A stretch of 64,000 nt of DNA from an uncultured Carboxylicivirga sp. (GCF_963674565.1 NZ_OY771430.1:3472001-3536000); one strand, 5' to 3'. Positions 33,989 to 43,454 are shown, counted from the stretch's first letter. A program made the numbers and translations. The notes: a model not told the origin generated them from the sequence alone.

Positions 33989-34411
33989 ATGAATACATTT
34001 TATATTGATTCATTAGATAAAATCGATGAGGTTGCACAAGCCTTTCTTGCTGAATATGCCAACGAACGGGTGATGGCTTTTTATGGAGAAATGGGAGTTG
34101 GCAAAACTACTTTTATTAAAGCGCTTTGTAAGGCATTAAATATAGAGGACACAGTTAACAGCCCTAGTTTTGCCATTGTAAACGAATATCATAATCAGAA
34201 AGATGATATTGTTTATCATTTCGATTTTTACAGACTGAAAGAAGAGGAAGAGGCTTACGACATGGGTTATGAAGATTACTTATACTCAGGCCACCATTGT
34301 ATGATTGAATGGCCTGAAAAAATTGCTTCGTTATTACCCAACGGTCGTCTTGAATTGCACATTACTGAAGAAATGGATGGAAGGCGAAAACTAACCATTG
34401 AGAAACAATAA
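33989..34411 (+). CDS. tsaE: tRNA t6A biosynthesis ATPase TsaE
   Basis: The 140-residue P-loop protein has Walker A GEMGVGKTTF at residues 33-42, the family block NSPSFAIVNEYH near 61, and a late YLYSGHHCMIEWPEK segment. TsaE drives the TsaB-TsaD complex that makes the universal t6A37 modification of ANN-decoding tRNAs. Length is normal. It is followed after 75 bases by the alanine-dehydrogenase-like gene in the same direction; this pair recurs in Bacteroidetes. Confidence 0.95.
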   Translation: MNTFYIDSLDKIDEVAQAFLAEYANERVMAFYGEMGVGKTTFIKALCKALNIEDTVNSPSFAIVNEYHNQKDDIVYHFDFYRLKEEEEAYDMGYEDYLYSGHHCMIEWPEKIASLLPNGRLELHITEEMDGRRKLTIEKQ

Positions 34412-34486
34412 CTTTTCTGAAAGTTGATCTTTTTTGCTATCTTCAGGCAGATTGGAATTAGATAAATAACAGGTAGCATTTAACTT

Positions 34487-35701
34487 ATGATGGGCGAAAA
34501 CAAACCTTATTCTTTAATGGGACAGACTCACTTGTTACCCAGAGAAGAAATGCTTGAGACAGGAAAGAGAAAGAAGTTGGTTACCATTGGCATCCCAAAA
34601 GATTTTTCTTTTTTCGAGAACCGAGTTCCTCTTTCACCACAGGGTGTTGAGCTACTTATTGCCAATGGCCATTCTGTTCTGTTCGAAGCAGGTGCTGGCG
34701 ACAGGGCCAATTATTTCGACCATGATTTTGCCGAATGCGGAGCTAAAATAGTTCAGAAAAAAGAAGTTTTTACGGCCGACATTATTCTTAAGATTTCAGC
34801 CCCTAACGACGAAGAAATAGAACTATTAAAGCCTAATCAGGTTGTTTTCTCACTCATTTATCTTTACAATCAAAGTCGTGAATCCATCCAAAAAATGATG
34901 GATAAAAAGATAATTGCTATTGGCTACGAAGTCCTTAAAGATGGTAATGATTGTTATCCCATCATTCGCAGTATGAGTGAGATTGAAGGTGCAGCCTCAG
35001 TTATGATCGCAAGTGAATATCTGAGTAAAGCACATAATGGGAAAGGTGTATTATTAGGGGGTATCACCGGCATTTCGCCAGCCGAAGTTGTTATCTTAGG
35101 AGCAGGAACAGCAGGTGAATTTGCTGCCAGGGCTGCATTAGGTTTAGGTGCTTCTGTTAAAGTGTTTGATAACTCATTTCACCGACTTCGGGAGCTTGAA
35201 CGTAATATCGGGCAACGTATTTTTACTTCAGTATTACATCCACCAGCAGTAACAAAAGCCATGCAAAGTGCAGATGCTTTAATCGGAAGCCTTCGTTACC
35301 TGCAGGCAGGACATACATTTATGGTTACTGAAGATCAGGTTTCGCAAATGAAACCCGGCTCTATTATCATTGATTTAAGCATGGATCAGGGTGGTTGTAT
35401 CGAAACAAGTAAGTGTACCAACTTTGATCGCCCCATCTTCCATAAACATGGAGTGATTCATTATTGTGTGCCTAACATAGCTTCAAGAGTTTCGCGTACT
35501 TCATCCATTGCCTTAAGTAATATCTTTGCTCCAATCCTTTTAAGCATTGGTGAGTCTGGAGGCATTCAAAATTTAATAAAAGAAAATTTAGGCATCAGTC
35601 AGGGAGTCTATCTGTACAAAGGAATACTAACAAACAACCTGATAGCCAACCGTTTTAGCCTACCTTCTAAAGATATTGGTTTACTAATGGCTGCCTTTTA
35701 A
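34487..35701 (+). CDS. Alanine dehydrogenase / PNT-family oxidoreductase
   Basis: The 404-residue protein has the AlaDh/PNT N-terminal domain (FFENRVPLSPQGV with R46, ILKISAP with K102) and an NAD-binding Rossmann domain (VVILGAGTAGEFAARAALGLGA near residue 203). MDQGG near residue 303 supplies the conserved Asp. The catalytic histidine of classical alanine dehydrogenases, in the block F-T-Y-L-H-L, aligns with Y125 here (FSLIYLY). It may still deaminate alanine to pyruvate, as its usual annotation claims, but another substrate is possible. The first 25 residues are an extension compared with shorter members. Its 3' end overlaps the convergent histidine kinase by 35 bases. Confidence 0.82.
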   Translation: MMGENKPYSLMGQTHLLPREEMLETGKRKKLVTIGIPKDFSFFENRVPLSPQGVELLIANGHSVLFEAGAGDRANYFDHDFAECGAKIVQKKEVFTADIILKISAPNDEEIELLKPNQVVFSLIYLYNQSRESIQKMMDKKIIAIGYEVLKDGNDCYPIIRSMSEIEGAASVMIASEYLSKAHNGKGVLLGGITGISPAEVVILGAGTAGEFAARAALGLGASVKVFDNSFHRLRELERNIGQRIFTSVLHPPAVTKAMQSADALIGSLRYLQAGHTFMVTEDQVSQMKPGSIIIDLSMDQGGCIETSKCTNFDRPIFHKHGVIHYCVPNIASRVSRTSSIALSNIFAPILLSIGESGGIQNLIKENLGISQGVYLYKGILTNNLIANRFSLPSKDIGLLMAAF

Positions 35702-37085
35702 GATTAAATGTGGCATTATTTATTTGTGATAATTCAAAGGGTATTGTAAATCGGAAACAAGCCCCTTTCTTGTATTGCTTATCCAGCCAGATTTGACCAC
35801 CCAAGGTCTCAACGTATTTCTTAGATATGGCTAAACCAAGTCCGTTACCGCCAAACTCACGTTTAAAGCTTTCAGAACCCTGACGGAACATATCAAAAAT
35901 AATTTCATCCTGACCGGGCTGTACTCCAATTCCACTATCTTTAACAAAAAACATTAGTTGATCATCCTGAACCTCATACCCAATACTAATTTCACCACCT
36001 TCGTTCGTGAACTTTAAGGCATTGTCCAAGAGATGTTTCATCACCTTTGATAAAGCTTCCTGATCAGAAATGATAACATCCATTCCATCTTTCAATCCAT
36101 TTTCAAAATTGATATTGACATTCTTTTTAATAACTGATGCTTGTTTCGCAAAATAGGTATGAGTATGTTCCATTAAATCATTTAACACAACCTTGCTATA
36201 TTCTTCCTGCATCAATCTTGTTTGCAACTTTGAAATATCAATCAGGTCATCCATCACCTTAAGCAACTGCAAACCATTTAAATTAACAATATCAACATAC
36301 TCATCACGCTCTTCCACCGTCAATGAATCAGATCGAAGAAGTTCCATAAAACCTAATATCACGTTTAAAGGAGTTCTTATTTCGTGACTTAAATTAGCAA
36401 GGAATGTTGATTTTAACTGATCATATTCTTTTGATTTAAGCTGAGCTTTGCGCAATTCAGCAACTGAATAATCAAGTTTCTTATTTTTATCTTTTAATGC
36501 ACGATGCATTAGCTCCAACTCAGCATTTCGCTTTCTAACTTCCTCTTTAGCTTGTAAATGTATAATCTCAGTACTTAAACGGGGAGTAAACAAATACATC
36601 AGTGATTCAATTGTTTTATAATCCTGAATAATTGGATCTTTAAACAATGCCACTATTATTCCAATTGGCTCGTCTGAAGAATTAAATAACGGGATTCCTA
36701 TATAACCTTCAACAAGATTTTCTGATAAAGGTGTATTTCTGGCAAATTGTTCCCACGCACAATTGGTAATTGTATGTGTATTTTTTCCGACAACATTGAC
36801 ACAGGGAGTATCATTCATTTGATAAACAATATTGTCATAAAAATCAGTACTACTGCAATAAACCAAAGACTCAATTGAGTTTTGCTTATTTTGATAAGTC
36901 CCAATCATTAAATAATCTGCTGAGATTAATCCACATATTTTCTGACCGATATAACGAAAATAATCATCGCCAATATGACGATTACTCGGTGAAAAAATAT
37001 CATATATCACAGGCTCAACCTTCTTGAAGGTTTCAAGTAAATTATTATGTTTTTTATTCCTGAAAAATAATCTCTTCCAATCCAT
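35667..37085 (-). CDS. Cytoplasmic sensor histidine kinase
   Basis: The 472-residue protein has a GAF-like N-terminal domain (residues about 20-180), a coiled-coil connector (about 178-225), a HisKA domain with the phosphorylated H234 in NLSHEIRTPLNV, and an ATPase domain with VMKHLLDNALKF (N box), KDSGIGVQ and GNGLGLAISKKYVE (G boxes). No membrane segment is evident, so it senses a cytoplasmic signal. No response regulator is adjacent. Its 3' end overlaps the end of the alanine-dehydrogenase-like gene by 35 bases on the opposite strand, and no terminator is visible between them. Confidence 0.93.
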   Translation of the reverse strand: MDWKRLFFRNKKHNNLLETFKKVEPVIYDIFSPSNRHIGDDYFRYIGQKICGLISADYLMIGTYQNKQNSIESLVYCSSTDFYDNIVYQMNDTPCVNVVGKNTHTITNCAWEQFARNTPLSENLVEGYIGIPLFNSSDEPIGIIVALFKDPIIQDYKTIESLMYLFTPRLSTEIIHLQAKEEVRKRNAELELMHRALKDKNKKLDYSVAELRKAQLKSKEYDQLKSTFLANLSHEIRTPLNVILGFMELLRSDSLTVEERDEYVDIVNLNGLQLLKVMDDLIDISKLQTRLMQEEYSKVVLNDLMEHTHTYFAKQASVIKKNVNINFENGLKDGMDVIISDQEALSKVMKHLLDNALKFTNEGGEISIGYEVQDDQLMFFVKDSGIGVQPGQDEIIFDMFRQGSESFKREFGGNGLGLAISKKYVETLGGQIWLDKQYKKGACFRFTIPFELSQINNATFNLKRQPLVNQYL

Positions 37086-37227
37086 GCAAAATACTTAACA
37101 CCACCAAAATATATAAAATACACTTCCTTTATAATTTATTTTGATTAGTTGCTCATATTTGTAGTTTGAAGGCATTATTAACACAATAAAATTTTAATTG
37201 TTATCGAATAAAACAAATGTTAAATCA

Positions 37228-38910
37228 TTAATAACCTGCTGCATTTCCATCTTTCCTAGATTCAGATGCGCCAAAATAAACTCCCTTATCTGCATCATAC
37301 CAGATTGCCTGATAACCACCATATTCACCAGGCGAAAAAGTCACCCGGTGACCTAATCTTGTCAATCCCAAAATTTGTTGCGGATCAAATCCTGTTTCCA
37401 GATGAGTCTCACCTCTTCCTTTTGATGAAAGACCTGTTGGAGTGGATGACCCATCGTGACTAAATCGGGGAGCATCACCTGCTTCCTGAAGATTCATACC
37501 GAAATCAATGATATTCATTAAAATCTGAACATGTCCCTGCGGCTGAAAATCACCTCCCATCACACCAAAACTCATAACAGGCTTTCCATCTTTTGTTACA
37601 AATGCAGGTATTATAGTATGAAAAGGTCTTTTGCCAGGCTCAAACACGTTTGCCTGATCAGCATTTAAAGAGAAAAGTTCCCCTCGGTCCTGCAACATAA
37701 AACCCAATTCCGGTGGAACCATTCCCGATCCCATTCCACGGTAATTACTCTGAATCAGCGAAACCATATTTCCCCATTGATCGGCTACTGTCAGATATAT
37801 TGTTTCACCGGCACTTATCTCACCAGCCTGATATGAACCTGCACGGTCTTCATTAATTAAATTCCTCCGTTCAGTTCCATATTCATCAGAAATTAATTTC
37901 TCAACCGGAACATCTGTCATTTGCATATCGGCATAATACTTAGCCCGGTCTTCAAAGGCAAGCTTTTTTGCTTCAGTAACCAAATGTAAATGACGTGCAG
38001 TTCCATATTCATCTTTTCTGAAAGAATATCCTTTTAAGATAGATAACATTTGCAGCGCTGTTATCCCCTGACCATTGGGCGGTAATTCCCAAATATCATA
38101 ACCCCTGTAATTTATTGAAACAGGATCAACCCATTCACTATGGTGTGCTGCCAAATCCTTCGTTGACAGAAAACCACCCTGACTTTTAATAAAATCTGCA
38201 ATAGTATTTGCGACTTTACCTTTGTAAAAACTATCCCGACCTTTATCCGCAATTATCTTATAGGTGTTAGCTAAATATGGATTCTTAAATATTTGTCCTT
38301 TCTCGGGTGCTAAACCATCATTGGTATAGGTATCAACTACATTAGGGTACTTTTTAAATCTGTTTACTGATAACTTCCAATAATAAGCTATGAGCTCAGT
38401 TAATGGAAATCCGTCTTCAGCATAATTGATTGCGGGTTGCAAAATATTCTTCATTGGAAGTTTTCCAAATTTAGAATGTAACTCAAACCAGCCATCAACA
38501 CACCCCGGAACTGTAACAGGTAATGGCCCAAATGACGGAATCATATCTAACCCCTGATTTTTGAAATAATCCAATGAGAGATCTTGCGGTGATCGTCCAC
38601 TTCCATTTAAACCATATAGTTTCTGTGTTTTTGCATCCCAAACAATCGCAAATAAATCACCCCCAACACCCGAACCGGTTGGTTCCATCAACCCTAAAGT
38701 GGCATTAGCAGCAATAGCCGCATCAATGGCTGATCCTCCTTGTTTCAGTATATCTAATCCTACTTGTGTTGCCAACGGATGACTTGTGCAAACCATCCCG
38801 TTTTTACCAATCACCTCACTACGTGAAGCAAAATTCCTTCCGGTTATCCGATCCTGTGCACTCACTAAAACCGGAAATAAAATAAGTAAGACAAATACTT
38901 TTATTCTCAT
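37228..38910 (-). CDS. ggt: Gamma-glutamyltransferase family protein, exported
   Basis: The 560-residue protein has a signal peptide of about 18 residues (ending VSAQ). The sequence follows the Ntn-hydrolase GGT fold: GMVCTSHPLATQVGLDILKQGG near residues 38-59, AIDAAIAANATLGLMEPTGSG near 61-81, and the autoprocessing site at T370 in GETIYLTVADQWGN, where cleavage would create the small subunit. The canonical TTHYS is changed to TIYLT, but the nucleophilic Thr is kept. The C-terminal GVMGGDFQPQGH block is typical. It hydrolyses gamma-glutamyl bonds, such as those of glutathione, in the periplasm. It is a single gene on the minus strand. Confidence 0.9.
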   Translation of the reverse strand: MRIKVFVLLILFPVLVSAQDRITGRNFASRSEVIGKNGMVCTSHPLATQVGLDILKQGGSAIDAAIAANATLGLMEPTGSGVGGDLFAIVWDAKTQKLYGLNGSGRSPQDLSLDYFKNQGLDMIPSFGPLPVTVPGCVDGWFELHSKFGKLPMKNILQPAINYAEDGFPLTELIAYYWKLSVNRFKKYPNVVDTYTNDGLAPEKGQIFKNPYLANTYKIIADKGRDSFYKGKVANTIADFIKSQGGFLSTKDLAAHHSEWVDPVSINYRGYDIWELPPNGQGITALQMLSILKGYSFRKDEYGTARHLHLVTEAKKLAFEDRAKYYADMQMTDVPVEKLISDEYGTERRNLINEDRAGSYQAGEISAGETIYLTVADQWGNMVSLIQSNYRGMGSGMVPPELGFMLQDRGELFSLNADQANVFEPGKRPFHTIIPAFVTKDGKPVMSFGVMGGDFQPQGHVQILMNIIDFGMNLQEAGDAPRFSHDGSSTPTGLSSKGRGETHLETGFDPQQILGLTRLGHRVTFSPGEYGGYQAIWYDADKGVYFGASESRKDGNAAGY

Positions 38911-38946
38911 GACATTAACCTCTTATTGTTACACAGATAAAAGTAT

Positions 38947-38988
38947 AAAAAAACAGCGAGAGGTTCATGTTATAAACCTTTCGCTGTT
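38947..38988 (-). terminator. Intrinsic terminator of the 71-residue gene
   Basis: A 14-bp stem (AACAGCGAGAGGTT paired with AACCTTTCGCTGTT, one G-T pair) is followed, on the minus strand, by seven T. It lies between the stop of the small gene (39012) and the start of ggt, so it serves the small gene. Confidence 0.85.
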
Positions 38989-39011
38989 CAAAAACTTATT
39001 ATTGAATAAAC

Positions 39012-39227
39012 TTATGCTCTTGCCAATTTACTTTCAGGTCGGTTTAGATAGTTATAAAAAATACCAACCAATAGATTACTGTCCATGTCCGGACGAATAG
39101 GTATAATTAAATCTGCAAACGTATCTGCAAACGAAATTTGTAATTCATTACGTTTTGGGAAATCAATGCTGCTAACTTTAGCGTGAGTTCTAATTTCTCC
39201 TAATGCTACAATTAATTTAATATCCAT
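39012..39227 (-). CDS. Small protein of unknown function
   Basis: I do not recognise this 71-residue protein (begins MDIKLIVALGEIRTHAKV). Three observations support it as real: an AAAGGAAAG purine stretch sits just before its ATG, a strong intrinsic terminator oriented to it follows its stop by 24 bases, and the region is otherwise empty. It is soluble, of mixed charge, with no signal peptide or known motif; the middle (SFADTFADLIIPIRPDMDSN) reads like a compact alpha/beta domain. It could be a stress or regulatory peptide; there is no direct evidence. Confidence 0.6.
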   Translation of the reverse strand: MDIKLIVALGEIRTHAKVSSIDFPKRNELQISFADTFADLIIPIRPDMDSNLLVGIFYNYLNRPESKLARA

Positions 39228-39590
39228 CTTTCTTTCCTTTTAGCGTTTAATTACCGTCCGCCGTCTATTGTTTTCCTGATGTAAAAATAGATGCCATAAA
39301 ACTCTTAACCAAAGGAATTAAAGGCTTTTCCACTAGATCAAAATTCTTTACGGTTAAAATATCAATTAAGAAGGATGAATGAAATCACACATGGATGAAT
39401 ACTAATTTTTCGTTGGTGAATACACTTTTTTTAGAAGAGATGTCTGCAAAATTTAAAATAAATAAAGATTTTATCAGTTTAATGTTAGAATACCTTTCTT
39501 ATACAAAGGTCTAAACAATGGCAAGAAAATTAACCCTATAATTGAGTAGTTTTTTTACCTTTGTTTTCGTTGAAAAATCTTCATCAATAA
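39228..39590. other. Gene-free divergent intergenic region
   Basis: This 363-base gap lies between the starts of the small minus-strand gene and the M23 peptidase. It is very AT-rich and holds no credible open frame or RNA gene that I can recognise. The only element I can name is the -7 box of the M23 gene near its right end; the minus-strand promoter is not obvious. Confidence 0.6.
39556..39563 (+). promoter_or_regulatory. -7 box of the M23 peptidase gene
   Basis: TACCTTTG is a perfect TAnnTTTG match 27 bases before the ATG. No TTG lies at the usual -33 spacing. Confidence 0.45.
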
Positions 39591-40469
39591 ATGGCAAAAA
39601 CAGAAAAAAGCAAGACACTAGTTCAGAAGTTAAAACATAAATACCGACTTGCTGTCTTTAATGAACAAACATATGAAGAAGTCTTTGGAATGAGACTTTC
39701 AAGACTGAATGTTTTTATAAGCATTGGTATCACTTTTATTATACTGATCATTTCTGTTATTTACCTGATTGCTTTTACAGGATTACGTGAATACATACCT
39801 GGCTATCCCTCAGGGAAAGAAAGACGTATGATCATTCAAAACACACAAAGGGTTGACAGCCTGATTATGGAGATTGAAAGACGCGACAGATTCTTTAGAG
39901 ATATCCGGGCAATCATGTCTGGTGAGTTACCAGAAGGTGCCACAGCTGAAGATCTGGATAGTACCGGCTCCATTAACAATAATAAAATAACCTTCAAAAA
40001 ATCAGAAGAAGATTCAATCTTTAGAGAACAAGTTGAACAGGAAGAGAAGTTTAACTTATCTGCTTTTGAAACTACCAGCTCTAAACTTGAACTGGAACAT
40101 CGCTTTCTATTTTCACCACTAAAAGGGGTTGTTGTCAACAAATTCGGTGAATCAGAAGGTCATTATGGAGTTGATATTGTTGCAAAAGAAGGGGCCAGAG
40201 TTAGCTCCGTTCTTGATGGAACGGTCATATTTACCGGATGGACTGTGGAAACAGGATATGTCATTCAGGTACAACATAGTCATAACCTTATTTCATTGTA
40301 TAAGCACAACGAAAGGCTATTAAAAAGTATGGGTGATAAGGTACAGGCAGGTGAAGCCATTGCACATGTTGGTAACTCAGGCGAATTAACAACCGGACCA
40401 CATTTACATTTCGAATTATGGTATAACGGCATTGCTGTTGATGCCGAACAATACATCTCTTTTGAGTAA
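39591..40469 (+). CDS. Membrane-anchored M23 peptidase
   Basis: The 292-residue protein has a basic cytoplasmic start, one membrane helix (residues about 41-63), a coiled/helical periplasmic stalk, and a C-terminal M23 domain from about residue 170. Zinc ligands H191 and D195 (HYGVD), H239, and H271/H273 (GPHLHFEL) are all present, so it should be an active peptidoglycan endopeptidase or a domain acting on crosslinks. It is 29 bases upstream of dxr on the same strand. This pairing is common in Bacteroidetes. Confidence 0.92.
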   Translation: MAKTEKSKTLVQKLKHKYRLAVFNEQTYEEVFGMRLSRLNVFISIGITFIILIISVIYLIAFTGLREYIPGYPSGKERRMIIQNTQRVDSLIMEIERRDRFFRDIRAIMSGELPEGATAEDLDSTGSINNNKITFKKSEEDSIFREQVEQEEKFNLSAFETTSSKLELEHRFLFSPLKGVVVNKFGESEGHYGVDIVAKEGARVSSVLDGTVIFTGWTVETGYVIQVQHSHNLISLYKHNERLLKSMGDKVQAGEAIAHVGNSGELTTGPHLHFELWYNGIAVDAEQYISFE

Positions 40470-40498
40470 AGACAAAATACACACACAAGGGTAGATTC

Positions 40499-41659
40499 AT
40501 GTTAAAAAAGATAGCGATTCTTGGATCGACAGGATCCATTGGCAGGCAAACACTTGAGGTTATTGAACAACATCCCGAAAACTTTTCAGTTGAGATATTA
40601 ACAGCCAATAACAGTGCAGAACTGCTAATTGAGCAAGCAATAAAATTTAAGCCTAACACTGTTGTAATTGGCAATAAAGAAAAATACAAGCAGGTCAGCG
40701 ATGCTTTAATTGACCATGATATAAAAATTTACGCAGGCGAAGAAGCAATTGCCCAGGTGGTTGAGATGAACTCGGTTGATATTGTATTAACTGCCATGGT
40801 TGGGTTTTCAGGATTACTACCTACTGTAAATGCGATCAAAGCCGGAAAAACAATAGCTTTAGCAAATAAAGAAACCATGGTGGTGGCAGGTGATATTATC
40901 ACCAAACTATCCCATGAATACAAAGTTAGCATCTTGCCGGTTGACTCAGAACATTCAGCCATTTTCCAATGTCTTGTTGGCGAATATCATAATCCAATAG
41001 AAAAGATTTATCTAACTGCCTCAGGTGGACCTTTCAGAGGAAAGAATGTTGAGTTCCTGAGGAAAGTAACGCGTTGTCAGGCATTGAATCATCCTAACTG
41101 GAGCATGGGCGATAAAATCACTATTGATAGTGCTTCGTTGATGAATAAAGGTTTGGAAGCCATTGAAGCAAGATGGTTATTTGGATTACGACCTGAACAA
41201 ATTGACATTGTAGTACATCCTCAGTCCATCGTTCATTCTCTGGTCCAGTTCGAAGACGGATCTATGAAAGCTCAGATGGGATTGCCGGATATGCGCTTAC
41301 CTATTCAGTATGCCTTATCTTTTCCTGAAAGACTAAAAGTTAACTTTGAGCGTTTTAACTTTTTAGATTATCCTTCATTAACTTTTGAAAAGGCTGACAT
41401 AAAAGTTTTCCGAAATCTGGATCTTGCATTTGAAGCAATGAAAAAAGGCGGTAATCTGCCTTGTATTCTTAATGCAGCCAACGAAATTGCTGTCGATAAC
41501 TTCTTAAAGAGTAAGATTGGTTTCGTTGAAATGTCGGATATTATTGAAAAAACAATGGAACAGTCAACATTTATAGCTGCTCCAACGTTTGATGATTACC
41601 TAAACTCAAATGCAGAAGCCCGGGAACTGGCTTCTGAAATAATCAAGAAGAGAAAATAA
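40499..41659 (+). CDS. dxr: 1-deoxy-D-xylulose 5-phosphate reductoisomerase
   Basis: The 386-residue enzyme converts DXP to MEP with NADPH, the committed step of non-mevalonate isoprenoid synthesis. GSTGSIGRQTLEVI at residues 9-22 is the NADPH-binding loop; NKETMVVAGD, PVDSEHSAIFQ (metal-binding Asp and Glu), and SASLMNKGLEAIEA near residue 217 form the active site. Length is normal and there is no signal peptide. It follows the M23 gene closely and is separated from rseP by 125 bases with an internal promoter candidate. Confidence 0.97.
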   Translation: MLKKIAILGSTGSIGRQTLEVIEQHPENFSVEILTANNSAELLIEQAIKFKPNTVVIGNKEKYKQVSDALIDHDIKIYAGEEAIAQVVEMNSVDIVLTAMVGFSGLLPTVNAIKAGKTIALANKETMVVAGDIITKLSHEYKVSILPVDSEHSAIFQCLVGEYHNPIEKIYLTASGGPFRGKNVEFLRKVTRCQALNHPNWSMGDKITIDSASLMNKGLEAIEARWLFGLRPEQIDIVVHPQSIVHSLVQFEDGSMKAQMGLPDMRLPIQYALSFPERLKVNFERFNFLDYPSLTFEKADIKVFRNLDLAFEAMKKGGNLPCILNAANEIAVDNFLKSKIGFVEMSDIIEKTMEQSTFIAAPTFDDYLNSNAEARELASEIIKKRK

Positions 41660-41750
41660 AATTTAATGATTTTACCGCAACTATCTTAATGTAAAAAGAG
41701 ACACTTACACATGAGCTGTTAATGGTTAATCTACTTTAAATAGAAAAAGA

Positions 41751-41758
41751 TATATTTG
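41751..41758 (+). promoter_or_regulatory. -7 box of rseP
   Basis: TATATTTG matches TAnnTTTG exactly, 26 bases before the rseP ATG. The -33 element is not clear (TTA at the expected place). Confidence 0.45.
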
Positions 41759-41784
41759 TTGCCTAATTACGAAAACTGATATTA

Positions 41785-43104
41785 ATGGATATTTTTATAA
41801 AAGCCGTACAATTAATTTTAAGCCTTTCCATACTCGTTATTTTGCACGAGTTTGGCCATTTCTTTTTTGCCCGTTTATTCAAAATCAGAGTGGAGAAATT
41901 CTATTTATTTTTCGACCCATGGTTCTCGTTATTTAAATTCAAAAAAGGTGAAACTGAATATGGAGTAGGATGGCTGCCATTAGGTGGCTATGTTAAAATA
42001 TCCGGTATGATCGATGAGTCGATGGATAAAGAAGCCATGTCTCAACCTGCCCAACCCTGGGAATTCAGATCAAAGCCAGCCTGGCAAAGACTATTGGTTA
42101 TGGTTGGCGGAGTTGTAGTAAACTTCATCACAGCCTTATTCATCTTCTGGATGATTCTCTATAAATGGGGAGAGTCCTATATGCCTGTTGAAACAGCAAA
42201 ATACGGTTTATACTACCACGAAATTGGTCATGAAATAGGTTTGCAGGATGGAGACATCGTATTGAAAGTTGACGACTTTGATGTTGAATCAAGCAGTGAT
42301 ATTGCAAGACTTATTCTTATTGAGAAAGGTAAAAACCTTACAGTTAAACGCGGAGATGAAATTATTTCAGTAACAATTCCTGAAAGTTACGACCAGACTT
42401 TCTTAAGAAATGAAGTAAAGGATTTTGCTGGCATACGAATGCCTGTTGTGGTTGGCGAGGTTGTTAAGAATTCGAAAGCAGAAGAAGCTGGTTTATTGGT
42501 TGGCGACAGTATAGTGAGCATTAACGATAAATCAACAGCTTTTTTCAATGAGTTTACTGATGAAATGCAAAATCAAAAAACGAAAAATATCGATTTAGGT
42601 ATTTATCGTGATGGCCAGCCAATGACTCTTAAAGCAGATGTTTCAGAAAACGGAACCATCGGTTTTGCTGCTTCGGGAGCAACCGGTTATGCACAAATTA
42701 AAATGCATAAGTATGGCTTATGGGAAGCTTTTCCTATCGGTGTTAAGATGGGATTCGACACACTGATCAACTATGTAAAGCAAATGCGTCTTATTTTCAC
42801 AAAAGAAGGCGCAAAGCAAGTAGGTGGTTTTGGTGCTATGGGAAAACTATTCCCTGCAAACTGGAGCTGGTTAATATTCTGGAGCAATACTGCTTTGATT
42901 TCAGTTATCCTTGCCTTTATGAATATACTACCTATTCCGGCTTTAGATGGTGGACATGTATTATTCTTGCTTTACGAGATTGTTACCGGTCGTAAACCCG
43001 GCGATAAATTTATGGAATATGCTCAGGTTACAGGTATGATTTTATTATTTGGATTACTTCTTTTTGCCAATGGAAATGATATCTTTAAATTGTTCTCAAA
43101 ATAA
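41785..43104 (+). CDS. rseP: Site-2 intramembrane protease RseP
   Basis: The 439-residue membrane metalloprotease has the zinc motif HEFGH at residues 21-25 in the first helix, two PDZ-like segments in the periplasmic part (about 140-205 and 210-285), and the second active-site motif NILPIPALDGGHV near residues 380-392 in a late helix. It should cleave anti-sigma factors and signal-peptide remnants within the membrane. It follows dxr as in many bacteria and precedes tatA by 40 bases. Confidence 0.95.
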   Translation: MDIFIKAVQLILSLSILVILHEFGHFFFARLFKIRVEKFYLFFDPWFSLFKFKKGETEYGVGWLPLGGYVKISGMIDESMDKEAMSQPAQPWEFRSKPAWQRLLVMVGGVVVNFITALFIFWMILYKWGESYMPVETAKYGLYYHEIGHEIGLQDGDIVLKVDDFDVESSSDIARLILIEKGKNLTVKRGDEIISVTIPESYDQTFLRNEVKDFAGIRMPVVVGEVVKNSKAEEAGLLVGDSIVSINDKSTAFFNEFTDEMQNQKTKNIDLGIYRDGQPMTLKADVSENGTIGFAASGATGYAQIKMHKYGLWEAFPIGVKMGFDTLINYVKQMRLIFTKEGAKQVGGFGAMGKLFPANWSWLIFWSNTALISVILAFMNILPIPALDGGHVLFLLYEIVTGRKPGDKFMEYAQVTGMILLFGLLLFANGNDIFKLFSK

Positions 43105-43144
43105 AGTCAATTAATTAAATTTGTAGTAACAAAAACTTTTTAAA

Positions 43145-43363
43145 ATGAATCTAGCTAGCATTATACTTTGGGCATTGCCTGGTGGACCAGAATGGATCTT
43201 AATTATTTTGGCTTTGTTGTTGTTATTCGGAGGTCGTAAAATTCCTGAGTTGATGAAAGGTCTTGGACAAGGTATGAAAGAATTTAAGAAGGCCCGCAAC
43301 GAAGATGGTACTGACAAAGAATCAGACAAAAAAGACAAAATAGAAGATAAATCTGCCGAGTAA
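43145..43363 (+). CDS. tatA: Twin-arginine translocase subunit TatA/E
   Basis: The 72-residue protein has a short N-terminal hydrophobic helix (residues about 18-33, WILIILALLLLFGG), the hinge FGGRKIPEL, an amphipathic helix, and a charged C-terminal tail. That is the TatA plan, forming the variable pore that exports folded proteins. No tatC is in the window. It lies between rseP and a transglycosylase and is followed by a terminator. Confidence 0.93.
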   Translation: MNLASIILWALPGGPEWILIILALLLLFGGRKIPELMKGLGQGMKEFKKARNEDGTDKESDKKDKIEDKSAE

Positions 43364-43387
43364 GGTAGCTTTTTGATAAAAATATTC

Positions 43388-43418
43388 AGGCCGCCCTCCT
43401 TGAGGATTGGCCTTTTTT
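43388..43418 (+). terminator. Intrinsic terminator after tatA
   Basis: AGGCC pairs with GGCCT, with an inner CCTC/GAGG stem and a small internal loop, followed by six T. Confidence 0.75.
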
Positions 43419-43454
43419 GCATATTGATAATATGCCCTTTTAACAGGATGTGAG

